Positions 55,401-60,634 of a DNA stretch of 64,000 nucleotides are shown here, in pieces (positions within the stretch are counted from its first letter, which is position 1; each line of letters begins with the position of its first letter). This DNA comes from Tubulanus polymorphus (Eukaryota > Nemertea > Palaeonemertea > Tubulaniformes > Tubulanidae), in assembly GCF_964204645.1 (NCBI RefSeq), contig NC_134027.1, forward strand, positions 18,404,485-18,468,484, written 5' to 3'. A program made the translations under genes and the position numbers. A model generated the notes under the pieces. It did no database searches and had not been told where the DNA came from. It was given only the letters and a program-made list of their open reading frames with translations.

Positions 55401-58400
55401 TATCAGATAAAGATTTAAAGCGCAAGAGAGGAACTGAGAAATTGAATGAGCTTACTGCGAAAAAACAATGCCTGGAAACTGATATTAATAGTCTGAACGC
55501 CTCTGCTGATTCATTGGCTGATGAAAGTTTAAAATCTCGCAAACAAAGTGAAACTCATGAGCTCATTTTAAAATCTGTGACCATGAGAAATTCGGCTAGA
55601 GACAAGTCACATGAGTTGGCCGATGTAATTTCAGCCATCGAAACTCAAAAGGAGCAAATTAATCGATTGTAAATAGGTCAATGAGCTGTAATTTAATTTT
55701 GTATAATTTTGTTATTTTTGCTTTCGATAGTATGGCTTTTTGATGGCGAGGTCTGCCTGTAGTTCCGTTGAAACGCTTACAGATTTCTTGTTTTAAAGTT
55801 ATTAATTTCTGATACATGTAGTAAATCTTTCTAAAAATAAAGCTGAAAGATTCCAACGTTATCAAGTGCTCTGCTATGCGTGGATGTTTCTTTATAATGA
55901 TTTGCGTTTGTACTTCTTTTGAATTTCTGCAATAAAGGAATTTTCATTGCAATAAATTCGCCTTAAATACTAGTGTTTATATGGTATTTTTCAGAAAATG
56001 GTACTTGAATTTAGTTGAAATAGGTCCTTGAAAGTACTTGAATTAAGTTGGGCCTGCAGGCTATGAACCCTGTTTTTTTTTATGTGAGCATTTTTTTTCA
56101 TTGGTTCTCGGGTTAAACAACGAATAATCGATGCGATTGAAGACATGACGAACCTCTGTTGATGACATGGTCAACTTTGTTTGTATTCGACGAAAAACTG
56201 TTTTGGCGGGAAAATTCTTAGCTCTCGCGTATAGAGTTGCAATGACCTCGATTGGGGGGTCTCTACGAGCGAATGTGATTGGCTGTTTTGGGGATAAACG
56301 GGGAATTCCGGCGCTACTAAAATAATTATGGGAAAGCCATTAATGGCGAACGTTTCATTGGACTAGGTGCCGTATATGTGCGAATTTTAAATGCTCATTG
56401 CTGGTGAGAATATAATTATTTCACATATCGCCATAGGTATTGTTTCATTTTATACCCGGTGATTGTGTTGATTATGATTGAAGTGAAGCGAATGTTCACT
56501 ACACAAGGCCTCCACATGCACGGGATTGCTTAACGTTAGACTGTTGCACACACAAACACATACTCATACAGACTACTATATGATGCTGTAATGCTGCTTG
56601 GCGCGTGCACGTTTGATATGATAACAGGCTGAATAATCGTCGTAGCAGAAGATGAGCGCTGTGTCGTCTGTTTGATAGAATTTGTAATAAATTGTAATTT
56701 CTTGTGACCTGAAAATACTAAGCAGCAATCTATAGGTATAGGTCGAGGTCTGAATATTGTAGTGGTAAATTCCAGGATTTAAAATGATCTAATACTACGC
56801 CCCGGTGTTTTAGCTTCCGCGGCCATACATTGGAAGAGGTTTCGTTTCCAAGACTCAATATTCAGCCAGCCTTCAATATGTGACATCATATGAATTTTAT
56901 TTGAATATTTTTATCAAATTGTGAAAAATATTTTTCAGCGCCTACCTGTACCCTACAAAATTTTGGATGTAGACCATAAAAAAATGTTTATCTTTGGTCT
57001 TATTTGACTACAAAATAATTCTTGAAGAAAGATAAAATACAATATAAACTTCTAGAACTTCAAAGTCACCAATTAAAAAGATTTTTCAAGCAATGCCCTT
57101 ACTCCAAACAACCTCTAGCTTTCAAGGTAAACCACACTTTGCCCATGGGCAATTTATATTTCTCTGTGAACTTATCGAGAAAAGTTGACCGTATAAATAT
57201 CATCAGCACCACTGGTGATTCAAACCCATATCAACGGATTTATTTCTATTTTTTTTTTTTTTAAGTACATTAATATAAAAACCGCCCGCCCTTATCATGG
57301 TAAAAAACAAAAGTGTGTCGAGAAACAAGGCGAAACAATCTTTTTTTGGCTTTAATTTAGTTACTTATTCGTTGTTGGAACTAAATTTCGTTTCGGAAGA
57401 ACGCCTGCCCTGTTATGTATATTCATGCTTCACACACGCGTGTGTCACATATACTCGCTACTCTGGTGTATTGATCTGTGCATGTATATGAAAAGCACGC
57501 CTCGCATGTGGCCTAGTACATTCTAGTTTGATTTTTGCCTATTTCTAGTTTATATAACTTAGAAGCAAATATGCAAAACAGTAAAAGAAGACCACAAATA
57601 AAAATATAAATTTAGCTGCTGTTCAACAGATTGTAGCATTCATCTGTGTAAAAAAGAGTTTTGTTGGCGTATTTTGACCCAGTTTACAAATGTTTGGCTT
57701 TGTTTCATGGTTCACGATAATGTTGTTTCACAGGGCTGCTACTTTTTTGTTTTGGCTCAAAATCTTTTGCAAAATGCTGAGGTCTAGTTGCTAAGATTTG
57801 AATCTAAGAAACTATTTTTCAATGCCAAGGTTGGCATTTGACCTTGACTTGTACACCAGCAAATGTGGTACAGATGGTTCTCTCAACGCTGCTGCAGGAA
57901 AAGCTAGCGCTGGAATCTTAATTCCTTTACAGGGAATTGAGGTAATTCTTCCATTGCCACCGTACTCTATCCTGAATACAGAGTTCATCACAACCAGTTG
58001 GTCCTAGCCTTACCATCAGCTACACACTCTGACAGTAAATTTGTTAAAGTCTGTTCACAACGAGTTGACGTGCGGCTTTTTCTCCACATCAAAGAGCAGC
58101 TACTGCTGTGAGCTGTGAGATAGCTGCTACACACATAATCCATTACAGATGTGCTGACCCACTGCAGCCCAGCGTCCACCAAGAGTGCATAACTACACAC
58201 ACACATAACTTGCATCTCCAACCACTCGGTTCTTTAATATTACACAAGTCAGTTTAAAATGCAAATTTGGTTGACAAATTCATTATAAATACCAGCGATG
58301 ATTCTTCGTCTGAATCAGATTCAAACTATATAATATGGATGCATCCGCAAAAGAGAGTGACTGGATAGATTGGAGTTCAATCTGTGCCATCTTATTATCT

Positions 58401-60018
58401 AGATATAATATAGTGCCACTTCTCTATGAGTGAAAACCACGAAAATATCAGTTGTCTAAATGCCTAGAGCTCTGTGAAAAAATGTTACAAAAATATGTGA
58501 CTTGACATGTGTTGACATGTAAACCCAGATATATCTTCTTTCCTTGAATATTCTGTGAAATGAGCAAAATCCTCGAAAATTCTCTCCTTTCTAACAACTG
58601 CAACTATTTTATCTGGATCACTGCCAGGCCTTGCCATCCATCAACTCTACGTCATCATTCAATAAGAGTGTATAAAACAACAAGATAAACTTAAATTCTT
58701 CTATATTCCTAAGACTGCATGTCTTGTGAAATCTTGCTAGTTATTCACTCTTGCTGAATTTGTGTACAAAACCATAGCAACAAGCCACTTAACTGGCTCA
58801 GCATGCACCCCTGCAACACAGTTCACTACTGTAAACTGATACCCCTGTGGTCAAAAAGCCGCACGTCAACTCGTTGTGAATAGACTTTATACTTACTGAT
58901 TCCATGTCTTCTCTCCAAACCTTGCAAAATTCCGAGCCCTCAGAATATTACCATCTTTGTCTATCCATAACCTGTCTTATCAAGAACATTTCTGGGATAA
59001 CAATGAGTGAGCGAAGGAATAATGCCAAATTGGCTTCCAACAGTGGATCTGTCAACAAACCAACTTAGTCCCTGTCATCACGCCAATTCCTCGTGTTCAA
59101 AAAACATCTTATGATATCTGGTATGATCAATCAAAATCAGAAAGTACAGGTTTGAGTATGCTATGCAACACTCGAAACTGTCCTGTACAGATTTGATATG
59201 AATTAGGATTTGGCCTGCCTTAGGAGCAGTTGAGGAAACAAATGTCTCCTCATATTTAACTGTCAAGAACTGACTTAAAAGCAGCAATATAATGCTCACC
59301 TAGGTCTTGAAACTATCCTGAAAAACCAAAGCAGTGAATGGGTATCATTGTGCAAATTCATCATGGAGAGACAATAATGGATCCCTTCTAGAGCCATGCT
59401 GCTGGATGTATGAATTTTCAAGTTTTGAGTTATATTACCAATATTTGACTTAATTAGTTCATACAACTGCCACAAGGGTATTACATAGTGAAAAAAACTT
59501 CATTATCCTCAGAGCTATTGTCATCATGCTTTGTACAGCGGTACATTGATGCCATGCTTAGTATCCCTTATTAATCCACTATCTTGTGCAAGGGATGACC
59601 TCTACAAATTGCTTCCTACAAAATAATACAACTGATTTCGATGAAACTCCATCGGTTTCATAGTAGTTGCATTGAAACCAATAAGGTGGAGCACTCATTT
59701 TTGCTGCTTTACAGCTATGTTTTCTGTTAATGTTTCATTACAGTGAGTGTAAATGAATCTGACCCAGCTCCGATGAGAAGATTGAATTTTGCCCGATTAA
59801 TCATGATGTATACGCGGAAGTTTGAGGCAACAGATCCCCGTGAAGCTCTTCAATATTTCTACTTCCTCAGGTTAATAGACAACAATCTTACTTAGTTTCT
59901 ATGTAAGAAGTTGATGTGGCCCATAACCTTACTTCATTTCTGTTATTTTTTTTTCAGGAATTTGAATTCAACGTTATTTGCTCAATGTGTCTGTGAACTG
60001 GTGCTTGAAACTAGGGAG
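10280..60018 (+). CDS. NUP93: Nucleoporin NUP93 (Nic96 family), exons 1-13, 3' end beyond the window
   Basis: Structural protein of the inner ring of the nuclear pore complex; in the known family the N-terminal segment anchors the Nup62 channel complex and the rest is an alpha-helical solenoid that binds Nup188/Nup205 and Nup53. Thirteen exons (182, 118, 63, 126, 75, 93, 140, 133, 152, 251, 192, 127 and 61 bp) sum to 1713 bp, exactly 571 codons, with GT/AG at every junction and matching phases. Recognisable family stretches include [11 protein letters not shown] near the start, [75 protein letters not shown] and [15 protein letters not shown]. The start is the only ATG that opens the conserved N-terminus. 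The last ~250 residues expected for the family are not found before 64000. Introns range from 87 bp to about 12.4 kb and are filled with transposons. Confidence 0.96.
10549..10666 (+). CDS. NUP93: NUP93 exon 2
   Basis: Begins after TTTTTTCAG and supplies the last base of the Ala codon, then [19 protein letters not shown] and [13 protein letters not shown]. Ends in phase 0 at CAG|GTAACT. The intron before it is only 87 bp. Confidence 0.95.
10768..12026 (+). mobile_element. Palindrome-headed, CTAG-ended repeat family 1, copy A
   Basis: Starts directly after TT with AGCCCACTTGGGACTTTAG, whose second half pairs with it (TCCCAGCGGGCTA). A CCGT-repeat stretch follows, then a ~600-bp unique body, then four ~155-bp tandem units and a hairpin (CCACTTCCCAAGTGG) before the end CCCCTAG|TT. 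The 3' segment CCCAAGTGGGC is the inverse of the 5' GCCCACTTGGG. There is no coding content; the frames inside are not conserved between copies. The structure fits a non-autonomous Helitron/Helentron. Confidence 0.75.
11340..11965. repeat. ~155-bp internal tandem array, four units, in copy A
   Basis: Each unit has ACCACAATCA, then GTTGTAGCTCATGAC, then the inverse TGATTGTGGTGAG, then GTCATTGG and TGGYCACCAGGGGGCGTTGA. CCAGGGGGCG occurs near 11478, 11634, 11788 and 11941. Confidence 0.9.
12027..13603. other. Intron 2, unassigned
   Basis: Contains an AT microsatellite (TAATAATAATAATAATATAA near 13415). A minus-strand frame at 12504-12737 could be a further exon of the opposite-strand gene at 13604-14385, but I found no clear protein match. 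Confidence 0.4.
13604..13812 (-). pseudogene. Opposite-strand gene fragment, downstream part
   Basis: On the minus strand one open frame reads [20 protein letters not shown], then a segment with [19 protein letters not shown], then NKELLVGPK up to a GT donor (AAAG|GTGTGT). The FxPDP ... YGT.TT..RPSL pattern recurs in a large gene family of uncertain function in marine invertebrates, where it follows an H-C-x-x-R-H-Y-x-F-Q segment like the one at 14080-14241. No good acceptor precedes it and TAA lies just upstream, so the fragment may be broken. Confidence 0.45.
14080..14241 (-). pseudogene. Opposite-strand exon with [11 protein letters not shown] motif
   Basis: Exactly 54 codons between AAATTTTAG and CAG|GTGCTATG, phase 0 to 0. 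It begins [20 protein letters not shown] and ends [15 protein letters not shown]. It resembles the segment of an invertebrate multicopy gene family that normally continues into the sequence seen at 13604-13812. Codon content is coding-like, and it lies inside NUP93 intron 2 on the other strand. Confidence 0.5.
14315..14385 (-). pseudogene. Possible preceding exon of the opposite-strand gene
   Basis: 71 bp between ATTGCAG and ACA|GTAAGA. It reads [20 protein letters not shown] then LVT and ends in phase 0, matching the phase of the exon at 14241. I do not recognise the protein segment on its own; support is the splice sites and the phase. Confidence 0.35.
14386..15238. other. Rest of intron 2 with a fragment of the family 1 array
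   Basis: About 14985-15165 holds a diverged piece of the ~155-bp unit (GGTACCTAGGCATATGTTA, AATCAATTGCAAAAT, TTCTATGATCTCGGTGAG) just before exon 3. Otherwise nothing recognisable. Confidence 0.5.
15239..15301 (+). CDS. NUP93: NUP93 exon 3
   Basis: A 63-bp exon in phase 0 on both sides. It encodes [20 protein letters not shown] plus H, the conserved GFLKNE motif that follows DTDIQ in the family. Acceptor TTTGTTTCAG, donor CAC|GTAAGT. Confidence 0.94.
15302..16185. other. Start of intron 3, unassigned
   Basis: Holds an (ATT)n tract near 15720 and open frames at 15230-15490 (partly exon 3 read through its donor) and 15932-16168 without recognisable homology. Confidence 0.4.
16186..16464. mobile_element. 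piggyBac-like MITE
   Basis: 279 bp between TTAA at 16182-16185 and TTAA at 16465-16468. Termini are CCCTTTCAATGC and the inverse of CCCTTGCAGTGC. TTAA target duplication with a CCC start is the piggyBac signature. Confidence 0.65.
17501..18073. mobile_element. Unclassified insertion inside copy B
   Basis: Interrupts the family 1 array after GCATATTTTGTT. Its ends look like an inverted repeat (TTATAAGAA at the left, TTCTTATAA at the right). An (AT)n run and CACGTGTATAACA lie near its right end. Class uncertain. Confidence 0.45.
17838..18789. repeat. 476-bp tandem duplication
   Basis: TCAAGAGTCCTCTAGAATCA starts at about 17838 and again at about 18313. Each copy runs through the AT run, GGCCCTGCGGGCC and two array units. 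The copies differ at only a few positions, so the duplication is recent. Confidence 0.85.
18891..22030. repeat. Long interspersed repeat X, copy 1 (split by a Harbinger-like element)
   Basis: Blocks of this region recur near 52031-57510 and 47100-48010: TTTGGTTTACCTTTGTCAGC at the left end; a segment with GATGCGATTGAAGACATGAC; TTTCTTGTGACCTGAAAATA; and GCCTACCTGTACCCTACAAA further right. The block ATTCAATTCAATACTTTATT near 20950 resembles the reversed 3' tail of a LINE. The frame at 21058-21297 has no recognised homology. Confidence 0.65.
19763..20331. mobile_element. PIF/Harbinger-like MITE with TTA target duplication
   Basis: Left end GGCCATCCCAAAATAATGGT CTGTTTGCCG; right end is the inverse (CGGCAAACAGACAATTATTT AGGGATGGCC). 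Flanks TTA on both sides. The related copy of repeat X at about 56890 has the uninterrupted site GAATTTTATTTGAATATTTT, so the ends and the 3-bp duplication are directly supported. Partial copies lie at about 37375-37797 and 38500-38545. Confidence 0.85.
22888..26482 (+). pseudogene. hAT transposase, five exons, frame broken twice
   Basis: Exon 1 (22888-24194) has an acidic N-terminus, a BED-like zinc finger (C79, C82, H99, H106), the first catalytic Asp in FIIGTDGST (D206), the second in [11 protein letters not shown] (D272), a CVCH motif at 300-303 and the [10 protein letters not shown] segment. Further exons by splice sites are 24339-24512, 25352-25522, 25767-26023 and 26234-26482. The last contains the dimerisation motif [14 protein letters not shown] and ends at TAA. 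The frame shifts once near 24155, in an A run just before the exon 1 donor, and once near 26338, so no intact transposase is made from this copy. Confidence 0.85.
26564..26582 (+). repeat. Isolated 5' palindrome arm of family 1
   Basis: AGCCCACTTGGGACTTTAG after TTATTATT, with no further family 1 sequence, inside the 3' part of hAT element 1. Similar isolated heads lie at 46429-46458 (diverged) and 50958-50974. Confidence 0.7.
27023..27704. repeat. Intron 3 end: foldback and a GCTGCAAGGCAGC-headed repeat
   Basis: 27359-27475 is an inverted repeat (GGTTTTATAAACTGGTATTA pairs with the sequence ending TCTCTATAAAACC) around AACCCAGGGGTT. AATATAGCTGCAAGGCAGC at 27226 resembles the segment at about 60185 (ATATAGCTGCAAAGCAGCG), with ATAACAG and TTTTCTGCA following in both. 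Confidence 0.55.
27705..27830 (+). CDS. NUP93: NUP93 exon 4
   Basis: 42 codons, phase 0 to 0. It begins [20 protein letters not shown] and ends SIDLTQDIE. Acceptor TTTGTTATAG, donor GAG|GTAGAA. The family counterpart carries a similar W-E-x-x-K-Q-x-I-L segment. Confidence 0.92.
27926..28000 (+). CDS. NUP93: NUP93 exon 5
   Basis: 25 codons ending in the highly conserved [13 protein letters not shown]. Acceptor CTCTTTTAG, donor CAG|GTAGGT. Separated from exon 4 by only 95 bp. Confidence 0.95.
28344..29081. mobile_element. hAT-like non-autonomous element with 6-bp target duplication
   Basis: Left end CAGAGATGAGAA, right end TTCTCATCCCTG, flanked by ATTGAA at 28338-28343 and 29082-29087. Contains a 15-G run near 28440 and GC-rich hairpins (GACGGCTACGCCGTC near 29000). 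A 5'-truncated relative is at 34449-34655. The frame at 28558-28800 is not conserved. Confidence 0.75.
29082..30606. other. Intron 5, unassigned
   Basis: No recognisable gene or element. A TGACGTCA palindrome (CRE-type) occurs near 29665 and an array-like TTCACCGTGTTCACCGTATT near 29480. Confidence 0.4.
30609..31198. mobile_element. Tc1/mariner-pogo-like MITE, copy 1
   Basis: Ends CCGTAAAAACCGGCGTATAA and its inverse (TTATGCGCCGGTTTTTACGG), flanked by TA. CGTATAAGTCGAGGTC repeats occur near both ends. TA duplication fits the Tc1/mariner group. The motif TATAAGTCGAGGTC recurs in 39639-40279. Confidence 0.7.
31201..31765. other. Intron 5, possible gene remnant
   Basis: A coding-like frame at about 31600-31740 reads [20 protein letters not shown] then [16 protein letters not shown]. 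It has no recognised homology and no clear splice pair. It may be a retrocopy or transposon fragment. Confidence 0.25.
31766..33401 (+). mobile_element. Palindrome-headed, CTAG-ended repeat family 2
   Basis: After TTATT comes ATGCCCCGGCTCAACTTAAG, which pairs with the following TTGAGAGGGGGCAT. Degenerate ~143-bp tandem units follow (GCAATTGTTGACCGATTCAT, AAACTTGGTACACAAGTAGG, ATTGGGTCGATTYGATT, GGCCACCAGGGGGC). The 3' end is a hairpin GAGGCTTTGCCTC then ATTCTAG|TT. It carries a nested element at 32058-32693. Confidence 0.7.
32058..32693. mobile_element. PIF/Harbinger-like MITE with repeated GGATCGC motifs
   Basis: Left end TGCACCAGTCAATGAAAGTT CCCG, right end is the inverse starting from TGCACTAGTCAATG. 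TTA lies on both sides (32055-32057 and 32694-32696). Removing the element and one TTA restores the family 2 unit. CGCTATGGATCGC-like motifs occur about eight times inside. The frame at 32435-32644 follows these repeats. Confidence 0.8.
33402..33732. other. Intron 5, unassigned
   Basis: Nothing recognised between the family 2 element and the piggyBac-like element. Confidence 0.5.
33733..34224. mobile_element. piggyBac-like MITE 2
   Basis: TTAA at 33729-33732 and 34225-34228. Ends TCCTTTAACTGGCAA and the inverse of CCCTTTAACCGGCAA. Just inside the left end is a hairpin, AATCGGTCGCTAGTGACCGA TT. No transposase. Confidence 0.75.
34225..36150. other. End of intron 5, mostly unassigned
   Basis: 34449-34655 is a truncated copy of the 28344-29081 element. 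About 35740-35815 is a fragment of the family 1 array. The frame at 34809-35177 (minus) is long for the region, but no family is recognised and no splice support is seen. Confidence 0.45.
36151..36243 (+). CDS. NUP93: NUP93 exon 6
   Basis: 31 codons, phase 0 to 0. Begins VYVYNDQVI, equivalent to the IYIYNEKIV segment of vertebrate NUP93. Acceptor TGTATTGTAG, donor AAG|GTAGAA. Confidence 0.92.
36244..38560. other. Intron 6, first part: repeat fragments
   Basis: 36395-36571 is a head-less fragment of family 1 (GTAGACGGAATCCAGTTATT, CAAGATGGCCGACTGGCAGC). About 37375-37797 and 38500-38545 are partial copies of the 19763-20331 Harbinger-like element. The rest is unassigned. Confidence 0.6.
38560..38850. 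repeat. Degenerate short repeat rich in GTCGCA/TGCGAC
   Basis: The hexamer GTCGCA and its inverse, with GACCTACGCTC, recur at irregular 20-40-bp spacing. The open frame here (38602-38850) comes from the repeat and is not evidence of a gene. Confidence 0.6.
38877..39345. repeat. Degenerate minisatellite built on TTCGTTCGAACA
   Basis: TTTTTCGTTCGAACAA, TTCAATCGAACAGAA, GTTTTCATTCAAACA and similar pieces follow each other every ~25-40 bp for about 470 bp, with T/A-rich spacers. Open frames on both strands reflect the repeat. Confidence 0.75.
39639..40279. mobile_element. Tc1/mariner-pogo-like MITE, copy 2
   Basis: Ends CCGTATTTTCCGGTGTACAA and the exact inverse TTATACACCGGAAAATACGG, apart from one base, with TATA on both sides. 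GGTGTATAAGTCGAG occurs repeatedly inside near both ends. No transposase. Confidence 0.8.
40280..40558. repeat. Short repeat shared with 63400-63540
   Basis: TCAATTAAGACAAACGAATT followed by GACAAATCAGTGAA and TGTATTTTTAGGCTAAAAACTG matches 63400-63540 with about 80-85% identity by eye. Class unknown. Confidence 0.55.
40559..41814 (+). mobile_element. Family 1 palindrome-headed repeat, copy C
   Basis: Same start, CCGT repeats, body, four array units and CCCCTAG|TT end as copy A, with little divergence and no insertion. 1256 bp against 1259 bp for copy A. Confidence 0.85.
41815..43778. other. Intron 6, second part
   Basis: A frame at about 42105-42390 ([17 protein letters not shown], then [12 protein letters not shown]) follows an acceptor-like CATCATAG. 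It resembles the N-terminus of zinc-finger transposase-like proteins but is too short to assign. A CTGATGA...GAAAGC motif lies on the minus strand at 43225-43266. 43490-43505 is an isolated family 1 3' end. Confidence 0.4.
43225..43266 (-). ncRNA. Hammerhead-like motif, weak
   Basis: On the minus strand CTGATGA is followed by a GCTT...AAGC stem and then GAAAGCTCGTGCGTC. The core order matches a hammerhead ribozyme (CUGANGA, stem II, GAAA, cleavage triplet GUC), but the closing stem III pair is poor and no stem I was found. Confidence 0.25.
43779..43918 (+). CDS. NUP93: NUP93 exon 7
   Basis: 46 codons plus two bases. Contains [10 protein letters not shown] and [11 protein letters not shown], matching the helical segment before the conserved SYK. 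Acceptor TTTTTATAG, donor GAG AG|GTAATT. Confidence 0.93.
43919..44700. other. Intron 7 start, unassigned
   Basis: No recognisable feature. Confidence 0.5.
44706..46544. mobile_element. hAT-like element with 5-bp target duplication, hosting family 1 copy D
   Basis: Left end CAGGGGCGGAGC, right end GATCTGCCCCTG. CTGAC lies at 44701-44705 and 46545-46549. Its interior holds the complete family 1 copy D and about 630 bp of own sequence rich in AGGGGCAC. No transposase. Confidence 0.7.
44794..46002 (+). mobile_element. Family 1 palindrome-headed repeat, copy D
   Basis: Starts AGCCCACTTGGGACTTTAG after TTTTT and ends GGACCCCTAG|TT. 1209 bp; a short deletion in the body near 45070 compared with copy A. 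Four array units. Nested in the hAT-like element around it. Confidence 0.85.
46545..49408. other. Intron 7, second part, with repeat X copy 3
   Basis: 47100-48010 matches parts of repeat X (ATTGAATTGAATTAACTGGT, ATTAATTCTACTAC, TTTCGTTTCGGAAGAAC, GGTGTATTGATCTGTGAATG). Frames at 46666-46962 and 48811-49119 have no recognised homology. Confidence 0.5.
49409..49541 (+). CDS. NUP93: NUP93 exon 8
   Basis: One base completing Ser, then 44 codons with [20 protein letters not shown], one of the most conserved parts of the family. Acceptor TTAATTTTCAG, donor GAG|GTAATT. Confidence 0.96.
49618..49769 (+). CDS. NUP93: NUP93 exon 9
   Basis: 50 codons plus two bases; contains [20 protein letters not shown]. 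The acceptor is weak in pyrimidines (TGTTGAAG|GAG), but the phase and the protein match are exact. Donor ACAG|GTGAAT. Confidence 0.93.
49770..51023. other. Intron 9 with a retroelement-like fragment
   Basis: Around 50070-50220 is a CTGACGA...GAAACGTCG segment followed by TTGAATAAATAAATT. 50958-50974 is an isolated family 1 head. No gene. Confidence 0.45.
50123..50161 (+). ncRNA. Hammerhead-ribozyme-like core
   Basis: CTGACGA, then a perfect 6-bp stem GATCTC/GAGATC around TAGGGT, then GAAAC, a five-base loop and GTGTC. This has the conserved order CUGANGA, stem II, GAAAC, short stem III, GUC described for ribozymes in Penelope-like and other retroelements. I could not find a convincing stem I, so activity is doubtful. 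It may simply mark the end of a degraded retroelement. Confidence 0.35.
51024..51274 (+). CDS. NUP93: NUP93 exon 10
   Basis: The longest exon (251 bp). Contains [20 protein letters not shown], then [23 protein letters not shown] and [13 protein letters not shown], all in family order. Acceptor TTTTATGTAG, donor TATG|GTAAGT. Confidence 0.96.
51357..51548 (+). CDS. NUP93: NUP93 exon 11
   Basis: Encodes [20 protein letters not shown] and [18 protein letters not shown]. The intron before it is 82 bp. Acceptor TTCCATCAG, donor CTTT|GTAAGT. Phase 1 to 1. Confidence 0.96.
51549..52030. other. Intron 11 start, unassigned
   Basis: Nothing recognised. A minus-strand frame at 51698-51904 has no homology that I know. 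Confidence 0.5.
52101..56072 (+). mobile_element. hAT transposon 2 nested in repeat X
   Basis: Left end CAGGGTTCGTAGCGATCC, right end GCAGGCTATGAACCCTG (inverse of CAGGGTTCATAGC). The inserted site in copy 1 reads CGGTACGTTTTTTTATGTGA; here the T run is duplicated (6 T on the left, 9 T on the right), consistent with an 8-bp duplication in a T tract. GTGCTTGAAT-like repeats lie inside both ends. 3972 bp. Confidence 0.88.
52721..55672 (+). pseudogene. hAT transposase-like gene with BED-type zinc finger, heavily broken
   Basis: Starts [13 protein letters not shown] finger at C31, C34, H51, H57 is followed by a frame shift near 52905. An intron 52971-53246 joins to [20 protein letters not shown]. 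The catalytic-core motifs [24 protein letters not shown] and ARREDF follow. A second intron 54011-54336 falls inside the conserved HR|WLEN. The C-terminal part has [20 protein letters not shown] and a lysine/glutamate-rich coiled coil to TAA at 55672. In-frame stops or shifts occur near 53495, 53765, 54520, 54725, 54903, 55024 and 55105. The gene order is intact but the product is not. The family is widespread in invertebrate genomes. Confidence 0.85.
57511..58044. other. Intron 11, unassigned
   Basis: No recognisable feature beyond short frames. Confidence 0.5.
58047..58887. mobile_element. TIR element with ~35-bp inverted ends
   Basis: Left end AAGTCTGTTCACAACGAGTT GACGTGCGGC, right end is its inverse with one mismatch. 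TA lies on both sides (58045-58046, 58888-58889). 841 bp, no transposase. The TA duplication suggests the Tc1/mariner group, but the end sequence is not one I know. Confidence 0.7.
58890..59743. other. End of intron 11, unassigned
   Basis: No recognisable feature. The minus-strand frame at 59078-59299 is unsupported. Confidence 0.5.
59744..59870 (+). CDS. NUP93: NUP93 exon 12
   Basis: Encodes [19 protein letters not shown] and [15 protein letters not shown]. Acceptor TTTCATTACAG, donor CTCAG|GTTAAT. It follows an 8.2-kb intron containing the second hAT element. Confidence 0.95.
59958..60018 (+). CDS. NUP93: NUP93 exon 13, last exon seen
   Basis: One base completing Arg, then 20 codons [20 protein letters not shown], shorter than the vertebrate counterpart in the loop after FYFLR. 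Ends in phase 0 at GAG|GTATGT. The next family exon (FDMILGKL-like) was not found downstream in the window. Confidence 0.88.
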
Positions 60019-60634
60019 GTATGTGGTATTGCATCTGTGTATTAATCCTTTCGTGGTGAACTTATTTGGCTGAAATGTTTGGAATTGTTCTGTGGGGTTG
60101 AATCCAGTCAACACTTGCTATGTTACATTATTACCCCTTGGCCGTAGAACGTGAGCAGTATTATCATTAGAATGATAATGATAAATATAGCTGCAAAGCA
60201 GCGATAACAGGTTTTCTGCAAAGCCATTCAGGATGATGGGAATTATAAAAAATTAGAATACCGATACACAGAATAAAATGCATTGACAGATTCGAACCTA
60301 ATATGCAACCACTGTGTAAACGTCCAATGCTTTGAAACCGAACTTACACGGACATACAATTAATGAATATGAATTGCTTCGACCCGGCATTTATTTTGGC
60401 ATTAAAACTTTATGATACTGTATTAGGGTCCGTTCATGTTATACGTTTCGATCGTTTTCCACTGATCTCTTCGAGTCCTTTTCAAGAAATGACATGAAAA
60501 AATACAAACTAAACATATTATACTATTACTAATTACAGAGAATATCATGCAGGTATGAAATGGCCTAGTTTACCAAGTACAAATTAAACTCATTATCATC
60601 ATGAAGATTGTGATGTTGGGTTTTTATTATTATT
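60019..60634. other. Intron 13 start
   Basis: About 60183-60225 matches the GCTGCAAGGCAGC-headed repeat at 27226. Otherwise unassigned. Confidence 0.45.

Larger units (their letters stand above)
52031..57510. repeat. Repeat X, copy 2, split by hAT element 2
   Basis: 52031-52100 matches 18893-18966, and the match resumes at 56073 (TTTATGTGAGCATTT) through 56935-57150 and 57380-57510. The hAT element at 52101-56072 sits exactly at the break. This copy lacks the Harbinger-like insertion of copy 1 and about 1.1 kb of its centre. Confidence 0.75.
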
